NCBI RefSeq assembly: GCF_016650815.1
Contig: NZ_JAEKEZ010000023.1
Coordinates: forward strand, 124,001 to 188,000
Direction of reading: 5' to 3'
Length of the DNA: 64,000 nucleotides
Origin: Pseudomonas sp. TH31
Lineage (GTDB): Bacteria > Pseudomonadota > Gammaproteobacteria > Pseudomonadales > Pseudomonadaceae
Shown here: one piece after another, positions 48,863 to 59,657 of the stretch
Position numbering within the stretch: position 1 is the first letter of the stretch
Layout: the number at the start of each line of letters is the position of its first letter
Notes under the pieces: model-generated
The model's database searches: none
The model's input: only the letters and a program-made list of their open reading frames with translations
Told to the model about the DNA's origin: nothing
Program-made: the position numbers and the translations under genes

Positions 48863-48866
48863 ATCC

Positions 48867-49631
48867 ATGAGCGCGCCCGCCCTGCTATTGGTGCTGCATG
48901 ACGTGGCACCGCAGACCTGGGCCGATTACCAGCCTTTCGTCGAAGCCGTCGATGCCTTGGGCGGCGTGCCGATGACCTGGCTGGTAGTGCCCGACTTCCA
49001 CAAACACAATGCCCTCCAAGCCCATCCGGGGTTTCGGCGACTGCTGAGCAGCCGCCTCGCCCTGGGTGACGAATTGGCCCTGCACGGCTACTTTCACTGC
49101 GATGACAGCCCGCCGGCAACGACGCCACGGGACTGGTTTATGCGGCGGATCTACACTCACGAAGGCGAGTTCTACAGCCTGTCCCGGAAAGCGGCCCTTG
49201 CCCGCCTGCGCGCCGGCATTGAAGTATTTGATCGTTACCGTTGGCCATTGCAGGGTTTTGTCGCACCCGCCTGGCTGATGAGCGAAGGTACGCGTCAGGC
49301 CTTGCGTCAGTTGCCATTGAGTTACACCAGCGACCCACAACATCTGTATCGTCTGCCAGACTTCACTGCGATCGATGCCCCAGGGCTGGTGTGGAGTGCC
49401 CGAAGCGCCTGGCGCCGGGGTCTGTCGAAACTCGTCAGCGATCAACGTGAACAACGCTGGCAGCAAGCACCGGTGATTCGCCTGGGCTTGCACCCGGTGG
49501 ACATGCGCCATGAATTCTCGCGCAATTACTGGCTGCAAACCCTTAAACGCTTGCTCGACGAGGGCCGTGTGCCGATGACCAAGGCCAACTGGCTGACACT
49601 GCAAAATGACCGTCTCGGCCGCGCCGCATGA
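48867..49631 (+). CDS. DUF2334 polysaccharide deacetylase-like protein
   Basis: 254 aa, no signal peptide. Metal-site residues are visible in LLVLHDVAPQTW (HD) and LALHGYFHCDD (HGxxH-like). Related to carbohydrate esterases of family 4; it would remove an acyl group from a sugar in the cytoplasm or act on a lipid-linked intermediate. ATG 48867 is preferred; ATG 48855 overlaps the glycosyltransferase stop. Overlaps the next gene by 4 nt. Confidence 0.85.
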   Translation: MSAPALLLVLHDVAPQTWADYQPFVEAVDALGGVPMTWLVVPDFHKHNALQAHPGFRRLLSSRLALGDELALHGYFHCDDSPPATTPRDWFMRRIYTHEGEFYSLSRKAALARLRAGIEVFDRYRWPLQGFVAPAWLMSEGTRQALRQLPLSYTSDPQHLYRLPDFTAIDAPGLVWSARSAWRRGLSKLVSDQREQRWQQAPVIRLGLHPVDMRHEFSRNYWLQTLKRLLDEGRVPMTKANWLTLQNDRLGRAA

Positions 49632-50623
49632 GTCGCGGCATTCTGCTGTTCCTCGCCTTGCTGGCGGCGGTGCTGATCCCGCTGGTGCTGGGCGGTAATG
49701 AAACCTGGTCGCGACTGCAGAACTTTCCATTGAGCGAGTTGCTGATCATGTTCGCCATGATCCTGCTCTGCTGGGTGGTCAACACGATGCGTTTGCGCCT
49801 GTTGCTCGGCGACCAGCGCGACAAGGTCACCCGCATCAAAAGCCTCGGGGTGGTGATGGCCGCCGAGTTCGCCTACTGCGCCACACCCGGCGGCAGTGGC
49901 GGACCGCTGACCATCATGGCCTTGCTGGCGCGCAATGGCGTGCGCCCGGCCAGGGGCAGCGCCGTGTTCGCCATGGACCAGTTGAGCGACTTGCTGTTCT
50001 TTCTCTGTGCCCTGAGCGGGATTCTGATTTATGCACTGTTCCAGCACCTCAGCCAACGCATGGAGTGGCTGCTGACGGTCAGCGCCGTCTCGATGTTTGG
50101 CGGTCTGGTCAGTTGCGTGGTGGTGGCTCGCTACCATCGCCTGCTGATTCGCCTGAGCGGTCGGCTGCTGGCACGCCTGAATGTCAAAGCGACCACGCGC
50201 CTGCGTTGGGCGCGAAAGCTCCTGCATTTTCTGGCGGCGTTCACTGACACGCTGAAATTGCCCTATCAGACGCTGATCAAGGTGTTTGCCTTGACCTGCC
50301 TGCATTGGGCCGTGCGTTATAGCGTGCTGTATCTGGCGTTACGCGGGTTGGGGGCGGATTTGCAGTGGGCCTGGACCTTTCTGATCCAGATGCTCTCGCT
50401 GAGTGCCGGGCAGTTCAGCTTGTTGCCGGGCGGTGCCGGGGCGGCGGAGTTGACGTCGGCGGCGTTGCTGGCGCCCATGGTGGGAAAATCGACCGCGGCG
50501 GCGGCGATTCTGATCTGGCGGGCGGTGACGTATTACTTCTATCTAGTCGTCGGTGGGCCGGTGTTTTTAATGATGCTGGGCCGCCCGCTGCTCAAGAAGT
50601 TGATGAAGTTCAAGCAGGCATAA
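49628..50623 (+). CDS. UPF0104/LPG-synthase-type integral membrane protein
   Basis: 331 aa, about eight membrane helices. Motifs ATPGGSGGPLTIMALL and LLPGGAGAAELTSAALL are typical of the YbhN/MprF-flippase-like family, which is suspected of moving lipids across the inner membrane. There is no MprF synthase domain. ATGA overlap with the deacetylase gene implies coupled translation. A REPIN follows. Confidence 0.87.
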   Translation: MSRGILLFLALLAAVLIPLVLGGNETWSRLQNFPLSELLIMFAMILLCWVVNTMRLRLLLGDQRDKVTRIKSLGVVMAAEFAYCATPGGSGGPLTIMALLARNGVRPARGSAVFAMDQLSDLLFFLCALSGILIYALFQHLSQRMEWLLTVSAVSMFGGLVSCVVVARYHRLLIRLSGRLLARLNVKATTRLRWARKLLHFLAAFTDTLKLPYQTLIKVFALTCLHWAVRYSVLYLALRGLGADLQWAWTFLIQMLSLSAGQFSLLPGGAGAAELTSAALLAPMVGKSTAAAAILIWRAVTYYFYLVVGGPVFLMMLGRPLLKKLMKFKQA

Positions 50624-50625
50624 AG

Positions 50626-50704
50626 CAAAAGATCGCAGCCTTCGGCAGCTCCTACAGGGACACGCATTCCAACTGTAGGAGCTGCCGAAGGCTGCGATCT
50701 TTTC
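50626..50704. repeat. REPIN (GTAGGAGCTGCC family)
   Basis: Perfect inverted arms GATCGCAGCCTTCGGCAGC and GCTGCCGAAGGCTGCGATC. Its right edge overlaps the stop codon of the small gene that ends at 50703. Confidence 0.93.
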
Positions 50705-50879
50705 AGGCGTCCCCGGTTTCGTTGTCGGGCGCTGGTTTCAACTGCTCCCACAACTCGGCGGCACCGGGAAACTCCGTCCCATCCTCCGCGCTCATGTCAT
50801 CCGGGTCATAACGACTCAAGCAACCCTCGCCCAATGTTGCAGGCGCCTTGGAAGTGGCTTTATCCAGTGGATCGGCCAT
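50703..50879 (-). CDS. small acidic protein of unknown function
   Basis: 58 aa. Starts MADPLDKATSKAPATLGEGC and is rich in Asp, Glu and Pro, with one Cys in GEGCLSRYDPDD. No membrane segment. GAGGG lies 9 nt before this ATG. I know short proteins like it at this place beside purU in pseudomonads, but no function. Its stop codon is made from the edge of the REPIN. Confidence 0.65.
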   Translation of the reverse strand: MADPLDKATSKAPATLGEGCLSRYDPDDMSAEDGTEFPGAAELWEQLKPAPDNETGDA

Positions 50880-50958
50880 GGTCATGCCCTCAGTGCAGAA
50901 ACAGCGAAGGGCCTGAAGCGATTGAACGCCCAGGCCCTTCGGATTTCAACTGTCAGTG

Positions 50959-51807
50959 TCAGAACACGACAGTTTTATTGCCGTGCACCAGCACCCGGTC
51001 TTCCAGGTGATAGCGCAGACCACGGGCCAGCACCATCTTCTCGACGTCGCGGCCAAAGCGCACCATATCTTCGATACTGTCACTGTGGCTGACACGCACC
51101 ACGTCCTGCTCGATGATCGGACCGGCGTCCAGTTCTTCGGTGACATAGTGGCAAGTGGCGCCGATCAACTTCACGCCACGCAGGGAAGCCTGGTGATACG
51201 GCTTGGCACCGACGAACGACGGCAGGAAGCTGTGGTGAATGTTGATGACTTTGTGGGCATATTCGCGGCACAACGCTGGCGGCAGAATCTGCATATAACG
51301 GGCAAGCACGACCACTTCGGCATCGTGCTGTTTGACCAGGCGCGAAACCTCGGCGAAAGCCGGCTCTTTGTCTTGCGGATTCACCGGTACGTGGTAGTAC
51401 GGAATGCCGTGCCACTCGACCATGCTGCGCAAGTCGTCATGGTTGGAGATCACGCAGGAAATTTCGCAATCCAGTTCATCACTGTGCCAGCGGTGCAGCA
51501 AGTCAGCCAGGCAATGAGATTCACGACTGGCCATCAACACCACGCGCTTTTTCTGCTCAGTGTCGGTAATACGCCAGTTCATGGAGAACTCTTCGGCTAT
51601 CGGCGCGAACGCTGCGCGCAAAGCTTCAATACCAAAAGGCAGCGAATCGGCACGAATTTCGTGACGCATGAAGAACCAGCCACTGAGATTGTCCGAGTGA
51701 TGGCTCGCTTCAGTGATCCAGCCGTTATGTGACGCCAGAAAGTTACTGACTTTAGCAACGATGCCGACGCGGTCCGGGCAAGCAATCACCAGCCGAAAAG
51801 TGCGCAT
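50959..51807 (-). CDS. purU: formyltetrahydrofolate deformylase
   Basis: 282 aa. Hydrolyses 10-formyl-tetrahydrofolate to formate and tetrahydrofolate, balancing one-carbon pools. N-terminal ACT domain (MRTFRLVIACPDRVGIVAKV) and C-terminal formyltransferase fold with the HHSFLPSF..GAKPYHQA and LIGATCHYVTEELDAGPI motifs. The start at ATG 51807 matches the ACT domain; the frame is open further upstream. Confidence 0.95.
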   Translation of the reverse strand: MRTFRLVIACPDRVGIVAKVSNFLASHNGWITEASHHSDNLSGWFFMRHEIRADSLPFGIEALRAAFAPIAEEFSMNWRITDTEQKKRVVLMASRESHCLADLLHRWHSDELDCEISCVISNHDDLRSMVEWHGIPYYHVPVNPQDKEPAFAEVSRLVKQHDAEVVVLARYMQILPPALCREYAHKVINIHHSFLPSFVGAKPYHQASLRGVKLIGATCHYVTEELDAGPIIEQDVVRVSHSDSIEDMVRFGRDVEKMVLARGLRYHLEDRVLVHGNKTVVF

Positions 51808-52146
51808 GAGGGTCAAACTCCAGAACTTCGCAAAGGCCGCCATTCTAGCGATTGCGCAGCAAAACTGCAGTATTGATAACGCTTTGCCCTGCGTATCGGC
51901 CAACGGCACAGGCGGCAGCCGCATCACGCGCCAGCGCAATGGTGCTGTAGCAGGCCATGTTCAAGCGCCCAATTGTGAATAGGTGTGCTGACGGCATCAC
52001 ACTATTTAACTGCATGTCGAATTTATGCCCTAATCAGCGCAACTCATTTAAATAAAACTTCGGTTAAATGTTTACTTGGTGAAACACCCTGACTATTATT
52101 GCCGCACTGTCTCCTGCCATCCTGCGTCCTACATAAGGTAGTCCTC
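51808..52146. other. divergent intergenic region, purU and mvaT
   Basis: 339 bp. The part nearest mvaT (52005-52100) is strongly AT-rich for this genome, including catttaaataaaac and ggttaaatgtttac, the kind of DNA that MvaT-like proteins bind, so autoregulation is plausible. The mvaT promoter lies here. No gene seen. Confidence 0.6.
52071..52099 (+). promoter_or_regulatory. sigma-70 promoter of mvaT
   Basis: -35 TTTACT (52071-52076), a 17-bp spacer, -10 TATTAT (52094-52099). Transcription would start near 52106, giving a leader of about 41 nt. Confidence 0.7.
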
Positions 52147-52524
52147 ATGTCCTTGATCAACGAATACCGCGCCACCGAAGAAGCTATCAAAGAGCTGCAA
52201 GCCCGTTTGAAGAACCTGTCCCAAGACGACAAACTGCAAACCGAGCTGGAATTCGAAGGTAAACTGCGCACCCTGATGGGTGAATACTCCAAATCCCTGC
52301 GTGACATCATCGCGCTGTTGGATCCAGAGTCCAAAACCAAAGCACCACGCGGCGGCGCAGTAAAAGCTACTGGCACCAAGCGTGCTCGCAAAGTTAAACA
52401 ATACAAAAACCCGCACAACGGCGAAGTCATCGAAACCAAAGGTGGCAACCACAAAACTCTGAAAGAGTGGAAAGCCAAGTGGGGCGGTGACGTGGTTGAA
52501 GGCTGGGCTACCCTGCTGGGCTAA
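52147..52524 (+). CDS. mvaT: MvaT-family H-NS-like xenogeneic silencer
   Basis: 125 aa. N-terminal coiled-coil oligomerisation region (MSLINEYRATEEAIKELQAR, about 1-60), a basic linker (KRARKVKQYKNP) and a C-terminal DNA-binding domain with GNHKTLKEWKAKWG that reads AT-rich minor grooves. It silences AT-rich and foreign genes. ATG 52147 is preferred over 52099, which lies in the -10 box. Own promoter and terminator. Confidence 0.95.
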   Translation: MSLINEYRATEEAIKELQARLKNLSQDDKLQTELEFEGKLRTLMGEYSKSLRDIIALLDPESKTKAPRGGAVKATGTKRARKVKQYKNPHNGEVIETKGGNHKTLKEWKAKWGGDVVEGWATLLG

Positions 52525-52563
52525 GCCGCAACACCTGTCGCAGACTGATTTTGCGACTCAAAA

Positions 52564-52590
52564 GAACGCCAGCTGATGCTGGCGTTTTTT
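52564..52590 (+). terminator. terminator after mvaT
   Basis: AACGCCAGC tgat GCTGGCGTTTTTTT, 40 bp past the mvaT stop. Confidence 0.93.
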
Positions 52591-52625
52591 TATGCCTGAG
52601 GTTCAGGCAACCTTCATGTTCGAAC

Positions 52626-54056
52626 TCAAAGACTCAAACGTCTGCGCAATGCCTGGACATAATCCTGCCATTCATTGAGCACCGCTTGCTGAATCGATGT
52701 AGCACTAATCGCCAATTGGCTGGCTGCCTCTGCAAATGATTCCAGGGTATTTGGCGCTCCCCATTCAGGCGCGGACAATCGTTGCTGACAGAATATTCGC
52801 CAGCGTTCTTGCTCTTCGAAACTCAATGTCTCGGGAAAGTTACGTGCGCGATATCGAAATAATAATTCAGGTAAACGTTCATCATCGAACGGCCATTGTT
52901 GTTGCGCTAATTGTGCAGGGTCAGCAGCTCTGACTTGCTCACACAAACGCCGATCCCGATCTCCGATAAAGCCATCGTATAACTGTTGCTCCGGGTCCTG
53001 GCTTGACGAGAAATCGTCGCTGGAATAAATCGCCGCGACTTTATCTCGCCAAACTTGCTGTGCGTCATTTAGCCGCAGCGCCCGTTCCTGATATAGCGCC
53101 ATATCCAGCCCCAGGCGTTGCTGATCTTGAGGACGAAGTACCGACAGCGGTGCCACCACCGGGCATTTGTTGATATGAATGAGTTTGAGCGGCACCGGCA
53201 ACTCGCCGTCAGCCAGATCATCGCGGCGGGTATACAGGCGCTGACGCAGCGTCTCGGCATCCAGGTCAAGCAAGCCCTGAGGGTCCAGGTGCAAGTCGCA
53301 GACAATCAGCGCGTTCTTGTTGCGCGGGTGCCAGGCCAGGGGCAGCACTACACCGACATAGTGACGAGCCGCCGAAAAACGTCCGCAAATGTGCACCATG
53401 GGTTGCAGCAGCCGAACCTGATCCATCACCTTCTGTTTACTGCGCAACTGGAACAGCCAGTCATACAGCTTCGGTTGTTTTTCCCGAATCAGTCGGGCCA
53501 GGGCAATGGTGGCGCGCACATCCGACAAGGCCTCGTGGGCATTGCCATGATCGATACCATTGGCCACCGTCAGCCGATCCAGTTTAAGCGTCACCCGCCC
53601 CTCGTCGTCCACGGGCCATGACAGGCCGTCGGGACGCAAGGCATAGGCCGCGCGCACCACATCGATCAGGTCCCAGCGGCTGTTGCCGCCCTGCCATTCA
53701 CGGGCATACGGGTCGAAAAAGTTTCGATACAGGCTGTAGCGGGTCATCTCGTCGTCGAAACGCAACGTGTTGTAACCCGCCCCACAGGTACCGGGGGCCG
53801 CGAGTTGGGCATGCACCCGCGTCATGAAGTCGGCTTCGCTCAACCCTTGCCCGGCCAGGAGGCTTGGCGTGATACCGGTGATCGCGCAGGCTGCCGGATG
53901 CGGCAGGATGTCGTCGCTGGGCTGGCAGTAAAGGTTGACCGGCTCGTCTATTTCATTGAGTTCGAAGTCGGTGCGAATCCCCGCCACTTGCAGCGGGCGG
54001 TCGCAGCGGGGGTTGATGCCAGTGGTTTCATAGTCGTACCAGAAGATGGAGGTCAC
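52626..54056 (-). CDS. sbcB: exodeoxyribonuclease I
   Basis: 476 aa. 3'-5' single-strand DNA exonuclease, DEDD superfamily: ExoI motif FWYDYETTGINPRCDRPLQ holds the first Asp and Glu; DYETTG is the key core; later HEALSDVRATIALARLI gives the last Asp pair. The start is GTG 54056 (TSIFWYDYETTG follows) with CAGGAAC upstream; the longer frame from 54131 adds unrelated residues. Confidence 0.93.
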   Translation of the reverse strand: MTSIFWYDYETTGINPRCDRPLQVAGIRTDFELNEIDEPVNLYCQPSDDILPHPAACAITGITPSLLAGQGLSEADFMTRVHAQLAAPGTCGAGYNTLRFDDEMTRYSLYRNFFDPYAREWQGGNSRWDLIDVVRAAYALRPDGLSWPVDDEGRVTLKLDRLTVANGIDHGNAHEALSDVRATIALARLIREKQPKLYDWLFQLRSKQKVMDQVRLLQPMVHICGRFSAARHYVGVVLPLAWHPRNKNALIVCDLHLDPQGLLDLDAETLRQRLYTRRDDLADGELPVPLKLIHINKCPVVAPLSVLRPQDQQRLGLDMALYQERALRLNDAQQVWRDKVAAIYSSDDFSSSQDPEQQLYDGFIGDRDRRLCEQVRAADPAQLAQQQWPFDDERLPELLFRYRARNFPETLSFEEQERWRIFCQQRLSAPEWGAPNTLESFAEAASQLAISATSIQQAVLNEWQDYVQALRRRLSL

Positions 54057-54242
54057 GGGCTGTTCCTGAACTGAAGACTGGCGAAGTTTAGGCGCAGACA
54101 AGTCGCTGCGGCCAATCAATCTGTCATTCAATTACCTGCGGCTTCTCACTGTGCACTACATAGTTATGTCGTTTGCCCCCGAGAGACTGCTAGCATCGGA
54201 CAGAGATTGAATCCCGACCCGGCCCCATCATTCAGGTTGCCC

Positions 54243-54968
54243 ATGCTCGAGACCACAGCACTGCCAAGGAAAGCGACGCTGTCCCCGCCACTGGATACGC
54301 GGTATCAAGTCGAAACGCCCGAAGGCATCGACTTGCCACTGCGCCCGGCCGGGCTGATGGTCCGTGCGCTGGCGTTCTCCATCGACCTCGGGCTGCGCGG
54401 GTTGATGCTCGGTTTGCTGTTCAGCGTCCTGGCGTTTCTCGGCAAACTCGGTGCCGGGCTGGGCTCGATCCTGCTGTTCGGGGTCAGTTGGTGGTACATG
54501 GTGCTGTTCGAAGTGCTCAATCAGGGTCGCTCGCCCGGCAAGCAATGGATGGGGTTGCGGGTGGTACAGGACGATGGCACGCCCGTCGGCTGGTCGGCCT
54601 CGTTGCTGCGCAACCTGCTGCGTTTTGTCGACCTGTTGCCGTTCGGCTATTTCCTGGGGGCCATCAGTTGCCTGCAACACCCGACCTTCAAGCGCCTCGG
54701 CGACCTGGCCGCCGGCACGCTGGTGATCTACAGCGAAAAACCGCTCACCCGCCCCGAACTGCCTGAAGCCCAACCCAGGCGCCCGGCGTTTGCCCTGACG
54801 CTGACCGAGCAACGCGCCATCCTCGGTTTTGCCGAACGCCAGGGTGAGCTCTCCGATGCCCGGGTCCAGGAACTGGCAACCATCCTCGCCCAGCCATTGC
54901 AGGTTCCAGCGCCACGGGCGGTGGCTGAACTCAACGGCATCGCCCGCAGCTTGTTGGGCCCCGCATGA
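54243..54968 (+). CDS. RDD family membrane protein of the MoxR cluster
   Basis: 241 aa. RDD domain (about 35-175): VRALAFSIDLGLRG carries the Arg and Asp, RFVDLLPFG the second Asp, and RLGDLAAGTLV closes it; three or four membrane helices. The C-terminal 60 residues are cytoplasmic. First gene of a six-gene set; ATGA overlap with the SpoIIM gene. ATG 54243 (MLETTALPRK) is chosen; CAGGT is a weak ribosome site. Confidence 0.88.
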   Translation: MLETTALPRKATLSPPLDTRYQVETPEGIDLPLRPAGLMVRALAFSIDLGLRGLMLGLLFSVLAFLGKLGAGLGSILLFGVSWWYMVLFEVLNQGRSPGKQWMGLRVVQDDGTPVGWSASLLRNLLRFVDLLPFGYFLGAISCLQHPTFKRLGDLAAGTLVIYSEKPLTRPELPEAQPRRPAFALTLTEQRAILGFAERQGELSDARVQELATILAQPLQVPAPRAVAELNGIARSLLGPA

Positions 54969-55942
54969 AGCAAAGCCTTTTCGAAAGTCGCCACAAGGCC
55001 GAATGGGAGCAGTTCGCCCTCATGCTTGACCGGCTGGAACGGGGCAAGGAAGCCTCAAGAATCGCCAGTTTCCCGAAAGACTATCGTCGGCTCTGCCAAC
55101 ACCTGGCCCTGGCACGCGAGCGTGGCTACAGCAGTTTCCTGGTGGACTCGTTACAGCACCAGGTGCTGCGCGGCCATCAACAGTTTTACCGGCATCGCAG
55201 CCGACTGGGGGCCAACGCGCTGGCGTTCATCCTGGCCGGCTTCCCGCAACTGGTACGCCAACAGTGGCCTTTTGTATTGGCCGCCGGCCTGATGTTTTTT
55301 GGCAGCCTGATCGGCATGGGCTGGCTGGTGTACCTGTTCCCGGACCTGATCTACAACCTGATCCCGACCGAGCAGGTGACCGAGATGCAAAGCATGTATG
55401 ACCCCGTTGCCGGGCACCTCGGTCGGTCGGCCGAACGGGCGGCCAGCGAAGACTGGGTGATGTTCGGCTACTACATCATGCACAACATCGGCATCGCCTT
55501 TCAGACCTTCGCCAGTGGTTTGCTGTTTGGCCTGGGCAGCGCGTTTTTCCTGTTCTTCAACGGCTTGACGATCGGTGCGGTAGCCGGGCACCTGACCCAC
55601 ATCGGTTACGGGCAAACGTTCTGGTCATTCGTGATTGGCCACGGGGCCTTCGAGTTGAGCGCCATCGCCCTGTCCGGCGCTGCCGGCCTGCAACTGGGCT
55701 GGGCGCTGATTGCACCGGGGCGCCTGCCTCGGGCCGAATCCTTGCGTTTGGCTGCGCGTAAAAGCGTACTGCTGATTTGCGGGGTCATGCTGTTTCTGCT
55801 GATTGCCGCGTTTATCGAAGCCTACTGGTCGTCCATGACCGCGCCCACGCCGATGACCAAATACCTGGTCGGCGTTGCGCTCTGGTGCTTGGTGGCGGTG
55901 TACCTGCTGTTTGCCGGACGGACCCGCCATGCGCCTGAGTGA
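54965..55942 (+). CDS. stage II sporulation protein M-like membrane protein
   Basis: 325 aa. DUF95/SpoIIM family with about five membrane helices and the core motifs IMHNIGIAFQTFASGLLFG and GHGAFELSAIALSGAAG. In Bacillus SpoIIM works with a wall hydrolase complex in engulfment; this host does not sporulate, so the role must differ. Overlaps RDD by 4 nt and DUF4129 by 14 nt. Confidence 0.9.
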   Translation: MKQSLFESRHKAEWEQFALMLDRLERGKEASRIASFPKDYRRLCQHLALARERGYSSFLVDSLQHQVLRGHQQFYRHRSRLGANALAFILAGFPQLVRQQWPFVLAAGLMFFGSLIGMGWLVYLFPDLIYNLIPTEQVTEMQSMYDPVAGHLGRSAERAASEDWVMFGYYIMHNIGIAFQTFASGLLFGLGSAFFLFFNGLTIGAVAGHLTHIGYGQTFWSFVIGHGAFELSAIALSGAAGLQLGWALIAPGRLPRAESLRLAARKSVLLICGVMLFLLIAAFIEAYWSSMTAPTPMTKYLVGVALWCLVAVYLLFAGRTRHAPE

Positions 55943-57472
55943 CGCTAGCGTGGTGATTCGCCCGCGCACCACCTGGGAAGCCATGGACCTGGGCGTGCTG
56001 ATGAGTCAACGGCACCGTCACCTGTTGATGACCAGTTGGGCCATCGTGACCTTGCCGACGTTCGCCCTGCTCAGCCTGCTGTTATGGGATTCACCGTCGC
56101 TGGCCGTGTTTATTTTCTGGTGGCTCAAACCGGCGTTCGAACGACTGCCGTTGTACATCCTGTCCAAAACCCTGTTCGGTGAAACCCCGACGCTCAAACA
56201 AGCCCTGCGCCAATGGCCGCAACTGCTCAAGCCACAACTGCTGGCGAGCCTGACCTGGCGGCGCCTGAGCCCGAACCGCAGCTTCGTGATGCCGGTGGTG
56301 CAACTTGAAGGCCTGAGCGGCATGGCGCGACAACAGCGCTTGCACGTCCTGCTGCAACGCAATGCCGGTGCCGCGCAGTGGCTGACGATCATCGGCGTGC
56401 ACCTGGAAAGCGCCTTGTGGATCGGCTTGATGGTGCTGTTTTACCTGCTCTTGCCCCAGCAGATTGAACTGGACTGGAACTGGCAGACCCTCATCGCCGC
56501 GGTCAATCACGACTGGCTGTGGCTGGAGCACCTGACCAACGCCTTTTACGCACTGGTGCTGGTGGCCTGGGAACCCGTTTATGTAGCCTGCGGCTTCAGC
56601 CTTTATTTGAACCGGCGCACGGTGCTGGAGGCCTGGGATATCGAACTGGTGTTCCGCCGGATGCGTCAGCGCCTGAGCGGCGCGGCAGTCGTCCTGCTGC
56701 TGGCGGTGATCGCATGCATACCGACGGCGCAAACCGTCTGGGCCGCCGAGCCGGTCATTTCACCGGACTCGCCGCGCCTGCTGGACCAGCCCCTGACCAG
56801 TCAGGCGTCCCGGGACAGCATCAAGGCGATCCTTGATCAGCCGCCGTTCAAGAACAAGGAAACCGTTACCCGATATCGTTTTGGCGAAGACAAGCCCACC
56901 CCAAAACCCCGTCCGATGGCAACGCCCCCGAATGGCTGAAGACGCTGCTCAGGCTGCTGGACAATCAACGTTTCAGCGCACTGGCCACATTGATCGAAGT
57001 GGTGTTGTGGGGCGCGGTGATTGCGGCCGCAGGGCTGTTGATCTGGCGTTACCGCGAGTGGTTGCAGGCGTTTGTCAACCGTCGACCGGCCCTTCGTCGA
57101 AAGCTCGATCGCCCGGTGCCCAAGCAGTTATTCGGGCTGGACGTCTATCACCAAACCCTGCCGGCCGACGTTGCCGCGAGTGCCGAAATCCTCTGGCAGA
57201 CCAACCCTCGGGAGGCCCTCGGGCTGCTGTATCGCGCCCTGCTCAGCCGCTTGTTGCATGACTTCAACCTGCCCTTGAAAGACGCCGACACCGAAGGCCA
57301 GGTGCTGGTGCGCGTAGGGCAATTGCAACAACCGGCGCTGCTGGCCTTCAGTCAAACCCTGACCCGACACTGGCAGAACATGGCCTACGGGCACCGCTTG
57401 CCGCCGGCGCAATTGCAACAGGAACTCTGTGACGGCTGGCGCGCGCTGTTCAACCCGGGAGCCGCCCATTGA
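55929..57472 (+). pseudogene. DUF4129 membrane protein, apparent frameshift
   Basis: Begins MRLSDASVVIRPRTTWEAMD with several membrane helices, then a linker. The frame ends early as ...TPKPRPMATPPNG at 56939, but homologous sequence resumes one frame over: DGNAPEWLKTLLRLLDNQRF, a membrane helix (VVLWGAVIAAAGLLIWRY) and the C-terminal DUF4129 region (FGLDVYHQTLP...ALGLLYRALLSRL). Adding one C at 56913-56914 restores PRPDGNAPEW and a 514-aa protein. DUF4129 has a transglutaminase-associated fold. Its stop overlaps the next start. Confidence 0.82.
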
Positions 57473-58627
57473 GCCGGCGTGGATGGCAGGCGCTTGGCGC
57501 GCTGTTCGCGGTGTTGCTTGGCGCGTTGTGCTTTTATTTGTACCTCAAGGCCACACCCTATCAGGAAGTCGTCGATCACGGCGCCTCCCCGAAGCACGGG
57601 CCAATCCCTACCTGGCGGCGGAGCAGTTCCTGCGCAAGCAGAGCCTCGCCGTTACTCACGCCAACAGCCTCGACGTACTGCCCGGCATCGACCCTCGCCA
57701 ACACAGCCTGCTGCTGCTCGGGGATCGCTCGACCATGACCGCGCGCCAGATCGATCAGGTGTTGAACTGGACCCGGGCCGGCGGCCGTCTGCTGTTCGTT
57801 GCCGAGTCCTTGTGGGATGAAAAGACCGGCCAGAGTAAAGACCCGCTGCTCGACCGGGTGCAGTTGCACCAGACCTTGAGCAAAGACCTCAGGGACCTGC
57901 CGCCCGACCCCATCGACGATCCTTATCCAGAACTGACCAAGCTCTACCTGGAAGACGAAGACGCCCCGGCGTACGTCAGCTTCGATACCGAGTTCCACCT
58001 CGAAGACCCGAAAAATATCGCCCAGGCCTGGGCCAACAGTGGCAAAGCCACGCACATGATGCAGCTGGACCACGGGCTCGGCTCGATCACCGTGGTCACC
58101 GATGCCGACCTGTGGAAAAACCCGGCCATCGACCAATACGACAATGCCTGGCTGCTCTGGTACCTGAGCGCCGACACCGGCGTGACGTTGCTGTACAACA
58201 CTGATCACGACTCGCTGTTGACCTTGCTGCTGCGCTACTTCCCCCAGGCACTGGTCGCCCTCGCCGCCTTGATTATCCTCGGTTGCTGGCACGTCGGTGT
58301 ACGTCAGGGTCCGATCCTTGAGTCCGCACCAAGGGCACGCCGACAACTTCAGGAGCACTTGCGCACCAGCGCCGATTTCATGTGGCGTCGCAATGGGCAG
58401 AACAACCTGCTGCAAGCCTTGCAGCAAGACATTTTGCGCCGCGCCCGACGCCGTCATCCCGGTTTCGAACAATTGGCGGTTACCGAACAATGGCTGGTGC
58501 TCGCGCGCCTGACCCGGCAACCCACCCGCGCCATCAGCCAGGCCCTGAGCCCTCGCCCGAAACAGCGGCTGTCCAGCGCTGAGTTCAGCCGTCAGGTCGC
58601 CCACCTGCAAACCTTGAGGAATGCCCT

Positions 58628-58631
<4 letters not shown>
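57469..58631 (+). pseudogene. DUF4350 membrane protein, apparent frameshift
   Basis: Begins at TTG 57469 (MSRRGWQALGALFAVLLGAL, a membrane helix) with its start overlapping the DUF4129 stop. The frame derails after DHGASP; the rest continues one frame over as EARANPYLAAEQFLRKQSL and on to TGA 58629-58631, including a GATase-like DUF4350 domain and a second helix (ALVALAALIILGCWHVG). Adding one C in the run 57587-57590 gives a 387-aa protein. Function unknown. It overlaps moxR by 4 nt. Confidence 0.82.
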
Positions 58632-59626
<995 letters not shown>

Positions 59627-59657
59627 ACACCTTGATCAAAATCTGCACCGCCTGGAT

